Both the position numbers and the translations under genes were made by a program. The notes beneath the pieces were generated by a model. That model had not been told where the DNA came from. It ran no database searches and worked only from the letters and a program-made list of their open reading frames with translations. This document shows positions 18,445 to 26,567 of a stretch of 64,000 bases of DNA, one piece after another; the first letter of the stretch is position 1, and each line of letters opens with the position of its first letter. Where the stretch lies: the NCBI GenBank assembly GCA_964486725.1, contig CAZAOK010000006.1:5745-69744 (forward strand). The letters run 5' to 3'. The DNA comes from M55B154 sp964486725. Lineage in GTDB: Bacteria; Spirochaetota; UBA4802; UB4802.

Positions 18445-18565
18445 GCATCCCGAAATGTGCAAACATCCCCAAAAAAATGACTCAAAAAATCAGGGGGTGG
18501 ACGTCAAAGCAGTGAACTCAACCACACCCCCTGCATCATCCATGCGGGCAGTACCGATACAATAA
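18445..18565 (+). promoter_or_regulatory. Candidate c-di-GMP-I (GEMM)-like riboswitch leader
   Basis: The 419-base gap before the HD-GYP gene holds four short patches in the same order as the GEMM aptamer core. They are GCAAAC (18459-18464), GGACGTCAAAGC (18499-18510, compare GGGACGCAAAGCC), TCAACC (18518-18523) and GCGGGCAGTACCGA (18544-18557, compare GCGGGGTTACCGA). ATCCCC/GGGGGT can pair as the first internal stem, but its loop is long and A-rich instead of GAAA. A competing 9-bp stem pairs 18491-18499 with 18525-18533. Placing a c-di-GMP sensor ahead of a c-di-GMP phosphodiesterase makes sense, but the match is divergent. Confidence 0.4.
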
Positions 18566-18764
18566 GAAACTGCGTGATAAAAAAACAGAATGTGTTGTCA
18601 AATGCCCCGTCACAACCGATACTTTAATATACTGAAATAAATATGCAATGAAACAATAAACAAAAAATAATCCGACCAGACTGGTTTTTCCCTTGCATGT
18701 ATAACCGGTATATGTAACTATAAGTAATCGTCAATCAAGATAAGTCAGGGTGATCCACTATATC

Positions 18765-21700
18765 ATGAAACCATCTTTTAGACAAAATACCCTTACGGCA
18801 CACGAGCTAACTGACTCACTTCTTCAACTTTCCAGAGAGATTGATATATCAACATCCATCAAAGAATGCGCTGTAGCTATACAATCCAGTATAATACAGT
18901 TGGGATTGCCTCTTGTCAACATATCCTTCCTTATAAATGACATGGGGGACGACTACCTTCTATTATACCCCATCTGGAACAGGGTTAACGAATTAACCGG
19001 TAATTCCCTGGACTACACCGCACGAAACGAACCCGGCCCCATTGACATCCGTCTTTTGATAAAGAAAAGAAAAATTTCCCGTGACAGTATTATCTTTTCA
19101 CTTATGCGTGGAATTATTGTGAAATCAGAATCGCTCCTTCTTGAATCATCAGATGAAGAATGTACCACCGTCCCGGCAAGCCAGTTCATGGTTGATTTTT
19201 TCACTTTATCAGGATTTGACCACAGTATGCTCACTCATGAGGATATCGAGAATATCGTTGAAAATGCAGATATTGGAGGCATTCTCTCGTTTCCATTACG
19301 CGATAAAAAGAATATAATAGGAACCCTCGACTTCGCCTTTCCATCAGGTTACACAACAATTGATACATACACATTGCAACTGTTGCACCTGGCTGCCAAT
19401 ATTATTGCCTCAGGGTTCAGTCACTTTCTTTTAAAGAACAGGATGCACATATCAGAATCCAAGTATCGTTCATTGTTTGATGCCACGCCGGTAGCCATGG
19501 GTGTATTAAACTCCAACCTGGAAATACTGGAAACAAACTCCCTCTTTCACGAATGGTTTTCCTCTTTCACCGGTACCACCAGGCAGAAATGTTACGAGAT
19601 TATGCCAGGCACCCCGGGTACAGAGCCCTGCCCCCAGTGTCTTGTCCACAGAACATTTGAAACAGGAAAAATCGCGTCACGTGAAAAAAAAGTGGAGATG
19701 AACAATAATGTCCATTATTTAAAATACACAACCGCACCGGTACTCAATGATTCTGGCAGCATAACCTCGGTGATACAGGTAATTGAAGATATTACCAGCC
19801 GCCGGATAGCAGAACAAAAAATTGAAAACTACAACCTGAAACTCGAAGAAGAAATATCACAACGTACATCCGAGTTAAAGAACAGGGAGCAATGTCTTGC
19901 AAGTGTTGCCCATACAATATACGAGATAAAGCAGGCCAACAACCTGATGGAAAGCATCAGTAAGATAATCAGGGGATTCTCAGGCCTGAATGCCATCAGT
20001 ATTATTTGCGCAATTTATGACCAGGAACGTAATGACGTCTACCTGGCCGACATGTATCCTGATACACTGGTGTCCCTTATAAAAAAAACCACTGGTGTAA
20101 AAGTATCCGGAATGCATATGAAGAAAGAAGTGTATCCCGACAATCCACTCATTAAATGTATAAACACCGGAACTCCCATACACTTCAATAGTGAAGAGGA
20201 GGTAACCGGTTTTATTTCTGCCTGTTTTCCGGAAATCCAACTGTCGCGTTTATCACCACTGGTTGATGCTGTCGCAAATAACGCCTTTATCGTTTTCCCC
20301 CTTTCAACCAAGTACAGGATTGAGGGGTCAATAGCTATTGCCGCCCCGCGTGATCTCATTGAAATGAATCTTGAATATTACCAGCTGCTTATTGATGCCT
20401 CCGCCGTAGAAATAAGCAGACAGAAAAATTCGGATAAACTGGCCATGTCAGAGATCAAGTACAGAAACCTCGTTGAAAATTCCAGCGATATAATTTTTCT
20501 GTGTAAAACTGACGGAGAGGTATTATTTGCTAACCGGACATTTTATGACACACTTGAGCATTCCCATTGCAGTATACAAAATATGAATATTTATTCTCTT
20601 TTCTCCAGTGAACACAGTGAACGGCTTGAAAAGATAGTATCATCAAGCTTCAGTCTCGGGCGTGACCCGGAGCCTTTTGAGATAAAGATACAGTCGTTGA
20701 ACGGAAAATCCATCTGGACTGAAGTGAATATAAACCTCGTAACAGGTGATGAACCCGGTTTTCAGCTGGTTGCCAGGAATATCGAAAGAAGAAAATCGAT
20801 GGAAACACATATCAACAGTCTTACCGCCTTCCAGGAGAAAATACTTCAAAACGAGATGGTAGCAATTGTCACCACTGACCTTGACGGCAATATCACCAGC
20901 TGGAACAGGGGAGCTACAGAAATTCTTGGCTATCTTCCAGAAGAGGTAAAGGACAAAACCATTCACAATCTCATCGTGGCCCGAAACGTAAATCATCATT
21001 TCGCTTCGGAAAAGACCGATCACAGTGATATTACAGAACAACCGCAACAGGAAGTCAGCATTCGTAAAAAAGACGGTGGGGCTGCCAATACAATTTACAT
21101 GAGTTCCTTAATGAAAAATGAAGAGGATATTCCCATTGCGCAAATGATATTTTTTATTGATATATCAGAAAAGAAGAAACTTGAAAACAACTGGAAAGAA
21201 CTGAATGAACGACTTAATCACGCCCAGCTTATAACTATTGTCTCTCTTGCCAAGCTGGCTGAATACCGTGATATTGAGACCGGGTTACACCTTGAACGAA
21301 TAATGAAATACACCGAACTGATCGCCAGGCAGCTTGCCGGATATACACATTACAGTAATTACATAACCGAAGCGTATATTACAGACCTTGTGAACTCATG
21401 CCTTCTTCATGATATCGGGAAGGTTGGTATCCCCGACCAGATATTGCATAAACCAGGCATGCTGACAGAAGAAGAATACGAGATAATGAAGAAGCACACA
21501 TTGATCGGTGGCGATACCATGGCCAACGCCGAGAAGAAAGTCAAGGGCAGATCCTACCTGAATATCGGTAAAGAGATAGCTTATTATCATCACGAACGCT
21601 GGGATGGCTCGGGATATCCTTACGGATTAAAAGGAAAATCAATCCCCCTTTCCGCCCGAATCGTATCCATCGCCGATGTATATGACGCGTTAACCACCAG

Positions 21701-21845
21701 CCGACCCTACAAGGAAGCCTATAGTCACGACAGGGCCATGGAGATCATCGTGGAAAAAGCGGGATCACAATTCGACGAAACAATTGTAGACGCACTGCTA
21801 AAATGTAGCGGGGATTTCAAGGAGTGGAAAAACAAACTGGCATAG
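18765..21845 (+). CDS. Multidomain PAS/GAF sensor with C-terminal HD-GYP phosphodiesterase
   Basis: A cytoplasmic protein of about 1026 residues with no obvious membrane segment. The order appears to be GAF-like (about 35-225), PAS (about 235-350), a coiled linker, GAF-like (about 400-560), two PAS domains (about 570-820), and an HD-GYP domain (about 835-1020). The HD pair is at 882-883 (LLHDIGKVGIP), HHERWDGSGYP places GYP at 950-952, and DVYDALTTSRPY follows. HD-GYP domains hydrolyse cyclic di-GMP, so this is a likely signal-controlled c-di-GMP phosphodiesterase. A GTG at 18750 is an alternative start. The stop abuts the stop of the convergent phosphoesterase gene. Confidence 0.93.
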   Translation: MKPSFRQNTLTAHELTDSLLQLSREIDISTSIKECAVAIQSSIIQLGLPLVNISFLINDMGDDYLLLYPIWNRVNELTGNSLDYTARNEPGPIDIRLLIKKRKISRDSIIFSLMRGIIVKSESLLLESSDEECTTVPASQFMVDFFTLSGFDHSMLTHEDIENIVENADIGGILSFPLRDKKNIIGTLDFAFPSGYTTIDTYTLQLLHLAANIIASGFSHFLLKNRMHISESKYRSLFDATPVAMGVLNSNLEILETNSLFHEWFSSFTGTTRQKCYEIMPGTPGTEPCPQCLVHRTFETGKIASREKKVEMNNNVHYLKYTTAPVLNDSGSITSVIQVIEDITSRRIAEQKIENYNLKLEEEISQRTSELKNREQCLASVAHTIYEIKQANNLMESISKIIRGFSGLNAISIICAIYDQERNDVYLADMYPDTLVSLIKKTTGVKVSGMHMKKEVYPDNPLIKCINTGTPIHFNSEEEVTGFISACFPEIQLSRLSPLVDAVANNAFIVFPLSTKYRIEGSIAIAAPRDLIEMNLEYYQLLIDASAVEISRQKNSDKLAMSEIKYRNLVENSSDIIFLCKTDGEVLFANRTFYDTLEHSHCSIQNMNIYSLFSSEHSERLEKIVSSSFSLGRDPEPFEIKIQSLNGKSIWTEVNINLVTGDEPGFQLVARNIERRKSMETHINSLTAFQEKILQNEMVAIVTTDLDGNITSWNRGATEILGYLPEEVKDKTIHNLIVARNVNHHFASEKTDHSDITEQPQQEVSIRKKDGGAANTIYMSSLMKNEEDIPIAQMIFFIDISEKKKLENNWKELNERLNHAQLITIVSLAKLAEYRDIETGLHLERIMKYTELIARQLAGYTHYSNYITEAYITDLVNSCLLHDIGKVGIPDQILHKPGMLTEEEYEIMKKHTLIGGDTMANAEKKVKGRSYLNIGKEIAYYHHERWDGSGYPYGLKGKSIPLSARIVSIADVYDALTTSRPYKEAYSHDRAMEIIVEKAGSQFDETIVDALLKCSGDFKEWKNKLA

Positions 21846-22316
21846 TTACATATGTTTTTCCCGCCGGTGAAAAAAGTTAACATCTTCTTCTATGGATATT
21901 ACCCCGTAATAGCCACCACGGCATTCACCCGGATTAAACAACCATGGTTTTTTTTCAGAAAGATACTGCAGGTGGGTATGACCGAACAAGGCAACATCAC
22001 ACCCCGCCCCTACCGTATCATCATATAAACCCGACAGCCCCCTGTGAACATGGAGAGTATCTCCATGGATAATATACACCTTGAACCCTTCAATTGTTTC
22101 GATTAGTTTTTGCTCTATCTGCATACCACGTGCCCTGTCAATATTCCCAGATACCTTCAACACGAATGGATTTCCCGGTAATTGAACATGCATCAGGTCT
22201 GCAACACCGTCACCACAATGAACAAGGTAATCGAATGGTTTTTCCAATGAAACAATACGCTCCAGGGCAGTAGTATTCCCATGGGAATCAGATACCACAA
22301 GTATCTTCACCGGCAT
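21846..22316 (-). CDS. YfcE/MJ0936-type metallophosphoesterase
   Basis: A 156-residue calcineurin-like phosphoesterase. Metal ligands are visible in SDSHGN (residues 9-14), HCGDG, SGNID, IIHGD and FGHTH. Length and motif order match the small YfcE/MJ0936 group, which cleaves phosphodiesters in vitro; the natural substrate is unclear. The start overlaps the stop of the response-regulator phosphatase gene by one base (TGATG), so translation is probably coupled. Confidence 0.9.
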   Translation of the reverse strand: MPVKILVVSDSHGNTTALERIVSLEKPFDYLVHCGDGVADLMHVQLPGNPFVLKVSGNIDRARGMQIEQKLIETIEGFKVYIIHGDTLHVHRGLSGLYDDTVGAGCDVALFGHTHLQYLSEKKPWLFNPGECRGGYYGVISIEEDVNFFHRREKHM

Positions 22317-23431
22317 CAGTCAACACCATGTTTTATGTTTTCTATGTACATGATGGTGCAATCATCGTATATGGCATATTTTGACTCATCAAGGACAAGG
22401 GCAACAAGTCTGGCAAATTTTTCATTTGTAGAAGATGTCCCATTTTTTAACACTTCAAGAACGGGATCCTTGCCCATCATGTTCCCCTTCTCGTCCATCT
22501 TGTCAATCACCCCATCGGTAAACAGGAAAAGCACTTCACCTTTTTTGAAGTCAGTTTTCCGGGTTATATAATCAATATTATTTCTAGGTCCGAGTATAAC
22601 CTGGTTCTGGTTAATTTCTTCAACCCTGTCGGGTTTTGTCAGCAATGGATATTCGTGTCCCGCACTGGCGTATTCAAGAATTTCCCTGTGTGGGTCAAGC
22701 ACGCCGCAGAAAAGCGTAACGAATGCTCCCTCGGGGAATGTTCCATTTAATTCATCATTCATGATGGTCAGGATATTACCGGGTTTGTCGGTGATTTTCA
22801 GTGTATTATGGAAAAGCATTTTAACCATCATTGTATACAGGGCTGCCGAAATACTGTGACCGACAACGTCAGCCACGTAAAATACAACCCGCCCGTCGCG
22901 AAATAATATATAATCGAATATATCACCCCCCACATCGGTAAGGGGACGCATCCATGATCTGATTCGAACGAGGTCACCATCATACTCATTTTCCGGGAGC
23001 ATGATTTTCTGTACATTACTTGCCATCAACAATTCTGACCTTATTTCATCATTAAAACGCAGCATCTTGCCAATTTTCATGCCGTTCTCGATACGGCGCA
23101 GAATCACTTCGACACGTTCGGGTTTTTGGATATAGTCATAAACACCCATTTTAAAACTTTGCACCACCAGGTCGGGATCACCGGCACCGGACATGATCAG
23201 CACGGGCACCTTATGCAGCAGGGTCTCGTTTAACTCTGCGAGAAAATCGATACCGCTGAGCCCCGGAAGAAACATATCCAGTATTATCAGGTTTAATGAA
23301 AATGATTTAATTATAGACCGGGCATCTTCTGCCGATTCGGCTTCAAGCACGTGATATTCATTTTCAAGCAGCCGAAACATGAATTTTCGAAAGTGTTCGT
23401 CGTCATCAATTATGAGAATGGTTTCTTTCAT
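22316..23431 (-). CDS. Response regulator with PP2C/SpoIIE-type phosphatase output
   Basis: A 371-residue RsbU-like protein. The N-terminal receiver domain has the acidic pair at residues 9-11 and phosphoacceptor Asp52 (LDMFLPG). After a linker, the PPM phosphatase domain begins near residue 150 with DVGGDIFDY, VADVVGHS and FTDGVID metal-binding motifs. Such proteins dephosphorylate anti-sigma factor antagonists. A STAS-domain protein that could be a substrate is encoded at 48560-48889, although distant. The ATG at 23431 is used; a TTG lies one codon before it. Confidence 0.93.
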   Translation of the reverse strand: MKETILIIDDDEHFRKFMFRLLENEYHVLEAESAEDARSIIKSFSLNLIILDMFLPGLSGIDFLAELNETLLHKVPVLIMSGAGDPDLVVQSFKMGVYDYIQKPERVEVILRRIENGMKIGKMLRFNDEIRSELLMASNVQKIMLPENEYDGDLVRIRSWMRPLTDVGGDIFDYILFRDGRVVFYVADVVGHSISAALYTMMVKMLFHNTLKITDKPGNILTIMNDELNGTFPEGAFVTLFCGVLDPHREILEYASAGHEYPLLTKPDRVEEINQNQVILGPRNNIDYITRKTDFKKGEVLFLFTDGVIDKMDEKGNMMGKDPVLEVLKNGTSSTNEKFARLVALVLDESKYAIYDDCTIMYIENIKHGVD

Positions 23432-23587
23432 CAACTTTCCAATTTAACAAAAAAATGCTTGCATTAAGATAAAGGCCGCTGTTAGTCCATAATAATATGT
23501 ACATCATGTCATGAACCGCACAGGGCTTCAAGAAATATTATAACAACGTGATATATTTATCTAAAAATTCATTCAAGTGAAAATTAT

Positions 23588-25384
23588 ATGAACCAGAATA
23601 ACATTCGAAATTTCTCAATTATTGCCCACATCGACCATGGCAAGTCAACCCTTGCCGACCGTATCATTGAATTGTGCCATATGCCCGGGGTGCCAGAACA
23701 CCTTGAGCAGCTGCTTGATGACATGGATATCGAAAGAGAACGTGGAATAACCATAAAATCAAACGTTATCACTCTGAATTACACCGCCAGGTCGGGGGAA
23801 GAATACCTGCTCAATCTTATCGACACACCAGGGCATGTTGACTTCAGTTACGAGGTATCCCGCGCCCTTGCCGCGTGCGACGGTGTACTACTTGTAATTG
23901 ACGCCTCACAGGGGGTAGAAGCGCAAACCATAGCCAACCTGTACCTGGCAATGGATAATGACCTGGAGATCATCCCGGTAATCAACAAGATTGATATGCC
24001 CAACGCCGATATAGAAGCCACCAAAAGCAGCATAGAAAAATCCCTTGGCCTTGATGCTGATGTGGCTGTTCTTACTTCCGCCAGGGAGGGAACAGGAATC
24101 GAGGAGCTTCTCGAAAGAATTATTGAGTTTATTCCTCCTCCCAAGGGTGATCCTGATGCTCCCCTGAAGGCCCTCATATTCGATTCATCATTCGACCAGT
24201 ATGTGGGTGCCATATGCAAGGTACGAATAATTGACGGGATGGTTAAAAAAGACGATGTGATACAGATGTTTTCCACCGGGAAGGAATACCCGGTGAGCGA
24301 GGTGGGATTCTTCCGAATTAACAGGGTAAAAAAGGATGTGTTATATCCCGGGGATGTAGGCTATATCATTGCCGGGATTAAATCGGTTATGGACACCAAG
24401 ATCGGCGACACTATCACAACCGTTGATAATCCCGCCGACACGCAATTATCCGGATTCAGAGACGTAAAACCCATGGTTTTTTCAGGCCTGTATCCCATGT
24501 ACAGTGACGATTATGACTCACTAAAAGAAGCACTGTACAAGCTCAGGCTCAATGACGCATCACTCTTATTTGAACCAGACAACTCGTATGCCCTGGGATT
24601 TGGTTTCAGATGCGGATACCTGGGTCTGCTTCACATGGAAATAGTACAGGAGCGGCTGGAACGTGAGTTTGACCTTTCTCTGATTACCACCTCCCCAAGT
24701 GTTGAATACATCGTGCATACCATCAACGGGAAAGTGATGACCATCGACAACCCGGTTAAAATGCCCGATCCGGGACATATCGATTACATCGAAGAACCAT
24801 TTGTAGACGCAAGCATTATCACCCCCTCGGAATACGTGGGAAACATAATGTCACTTGTAAGTGAATGCAGGGGTATTCACCGTCACATGGAATATTCCGA
24901 TCCGACACGGGTTCAGCTTTTTTATGATATACCGTTATCTGAAATTGTATTCAATTTCTACGATAAATTAAAATCCTGTTCACGGGGATATGCCTCATTT
25001 GACTATGATTACAAGGACAACCGCCGTTCGGATATGGTAAAAGTGGATATACTGGTAAACGGTGAGTCGGTAGACGCCCTCTCCTTCATGGTTCACGAGA
25101 GCAAGGCAGCCCTGAGGGGACGTGAGATAATCGGCAAGCTTAAAGACATCATACCCCGCCACCAGTTCAAGATACCATTGCAGGCCGCAACGGGGGCAAG
25201 AATTATCGCGAGGGAAAACATATCCGCCCTGCGGAAAAACGTTACCGCCAAGTGTTACGGCGGGGATATCTCCAGGAAACGAAAACTCCTTGAAAAGCAG
25301 AAAGAAGGGAAAAAACGGATGAAGATGATCGGTTCTGTTGAAATTCCACAGGAAGCTTTTCTTTCAATCTTAAAAATCGAGTAG
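23588..25384 (+). CDS. lepA: Elongation factor 4 (LepA)
   Basis: A 598-residue translational GTPase. G motifs are clear: AHIDHGKST (G1), RGITI (G2), DTPGHVDF (G3) and NKIDMP (G4). The LepA-specific C-terminal domain carries the conserved KAALRGREIIGKLKDIIPRH-type region and the basic ISRKRKLLEKQKEGKKRMK tail. LepA acts on ribosomes during initiation and elongation. The stop overlaps the start of the HD gene by one base (TAGTG). Confidence 0.97.
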   Translation: MNQNNIRNFSIIAHIDHGKSTLADRIIELCHMPGVPEHLEQLLDDMDIERERGITIKSNVITLNYTARSGEEYLLNLIDTPGHVDFSYEVSRALAACDGVLLVIDASQGVEAQTIANLYLAMDNDLEIIPVINKIDMPNADIEATKSSIEKSLGLDADVAVLTSAREGTGIEELLERIIEFIPPPKGDPDAPLKALIFDSSFDQYVGAICKVRIIDGMVKKDDVIQMFSTGKEYPVSEVGFFRINRVKKDVLYPGDVGYIIAGIKSVMDTKIGDTITTVDNPADTQLSGFRDVKPMVFSGLYPMYSDDYDSLKEALYKLRLNDASLLFEPDNSYALGFGFRCGYLGLLHMEIVQERLEREFDLSLITTSPSVEYIVHTINGKVMTIDNPVKMPDPGHIDYIEEPFVDASIITPSEYVGNIMSLVSECRGIHRHMEYSDPTRVQLFYDIPLSEIVFNFYDKLKSCSRGYASFDYDYKDNRRSDMVKVDILVNGESVDALSFMVHESKAALRGREIIGKLKDIIPRHQFKIPLQAATGARIIARENISALRKNVTAKCYGGDISRKRKLLEKQKEGKKRMKMIGSVEIPQEAFLSILKIE

Positions 25385-26073
25385 TGCGTACTGATACCAT
25401 GCGTATAACATATCCCGAAGATCCCGTTAAAAGAAAATTTATCACGCTTGCCGAAGAGTACGCCAGGCAGAGGATGCAGAACCTCCGCTCAAGCCATGGA
25501 TGGGACCATGTAAGCCGGGTGGTACGCATGGCCCTCCATATTGCCGAAGCCGAAGGTGCCGACACTTTCGTGGTGCTCATGGCATCCCTTCTGCATGATA
25601 TCGCCCGGGATGAAGAGAACGCCAGCAATGGACAGGCATGCCATGCCCTTAAAGGTTACCAGCTCACCCTTGAGTTTCTTACAGCCGCTAACATGGAACA
25701 CCCCGTTGCCCTGCACATCGCCGAGTGTATCAGAACCCACCGGTTCAGAAGCGACGACACGCCGGAAAGCCTTGAAGCAAAGGTATTGTTTGACGCGGAT
25801 AAAATTGACTCTATCGGGGCCGTTGGCATAGGACGGGCATTTCTTTTTTCAGGAGAGGTAGGGGCCCGGCTTCATAACGATGAACACACCGACATCCTGT
25901 CAACCCGGGCTTACACCGAAGAAGATACCGCCTACAGGGAATTCATGGTTAAGCTGCAATATATCAGTAACCGGCTGTTTACAGGCGAAGGCAAACGGAT
26001 TGCCCGGGCCCGCCATCAATTCATGACTGAATACTTCAACCGTCTCCACCTTGAAGTCACGGGTGAAGCATGA
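25384..26073 (+). CDS. HD-domain phosphohydrolase, YedJ-like
   Basis: A 229-residue HD-superfamily metal-dependent phosphohydrolase. Metal ligands are visible in GWDHVSRV (about residues 39-46), LLHDIARD (about 73-80), IRTHRF and DADKIDSIGA. Length and spacing resemble YedJ/YpgQ proteins, some of which act on nucleotides. The GTG at 25384 overlaps the lepA stop; an ATG five codons later (25399) is an alternative start. Substrate unknown. Confidence 0.88.
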   Translation: MRTDTMRITYPEDPVKRKFITLAEEYARQRMQNLRSSHGWDHVSRVVRMALHIAEAEGADTFVVLMASLLHDIARDEENASNGQACHALKGYQLTLEFLTAANMEHPVALHIAECIRTHRFRSDDTPESLEAKVLFDADKIDSIGAVGIGRAFLFSGEVGARLHNDEHTDILSTRAYTEEDTAYREFMVKLQYISNRLFTGEGKRIARARHQFMTEYFNRLHLEVTGEA

Positions 26074-26088
26074 TGATGGTAATTACTG

Positions 26089-26523
26089 TTACTTGAATAA
26101 CGAGTAGGCGAGCTCTCCCAGTCTCTGCATAAAGGTATACAGGGAATGATCCTTTACCTCCTTGCTCCCCTCGTCGATCTTCCGGGTATATTCTTCCATC
26201 TTGGCAAGTTCGTCTTTATCCAGCCAGATACTGCCGCAGCGGGGACAATGATCGATTATAATATCCGAGTATTCCAAAAAGTTTATCTTGTCCATCTGCA
26301 CATCACCGCATTCGATACAGGTAAGCTCCGGTAAACGTTCTTCATCAGGATTGTATTCAACCGAGATGGTTTCAAAATCACCTACCCCGTCTACCATGTC
26401 ATGTAGAAGCTCGTTTAATTGATGACGATGCAGCCACATGCCGTTACACGAGTCACATGAAAGAATATTATGGTCCATTATTTCCGTTGTCTTCAGTTCG
26501 CTTTCACATCTGGGACATTTCAT
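26089..26523 (-). CDS. Double zinc-ribbon (zf-TFIIB) protein
   Basis: A 144-residue protein with two zf-TFIIB-type ribbons: CPRC...CDSC at about 3-26 and CIEC...CPRC at about 75-100. Each is followed by the characteristic GMWLH/GSIWLDKDEL segment. The start has a strong GGAGG site. Proteins of this type are widespread and poorly understood, with possible metal-binding or regulatory roles. It lies 44 bases downstream of the glucan phosphorylase gene on the same strand. Confidence 0.85.
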   Translation of the reverse strand: MKCPRCESELKTTEIMDHNILSCDSCNGMWLHRHQLNELLHDMVDGVGDFETISVEYNPDEERLPELTCIECGDVQMDKINFLEYSDIIIDHCPRCGSIWLDKDELAKMEEYTRKIDEGSKEVKDHSLYTFMQRLGELAYSLFK

Positions 26524-26567
26524 TTGTAACCTCCAATCATGGTGATCTATTTGATGTATGTAACCCT

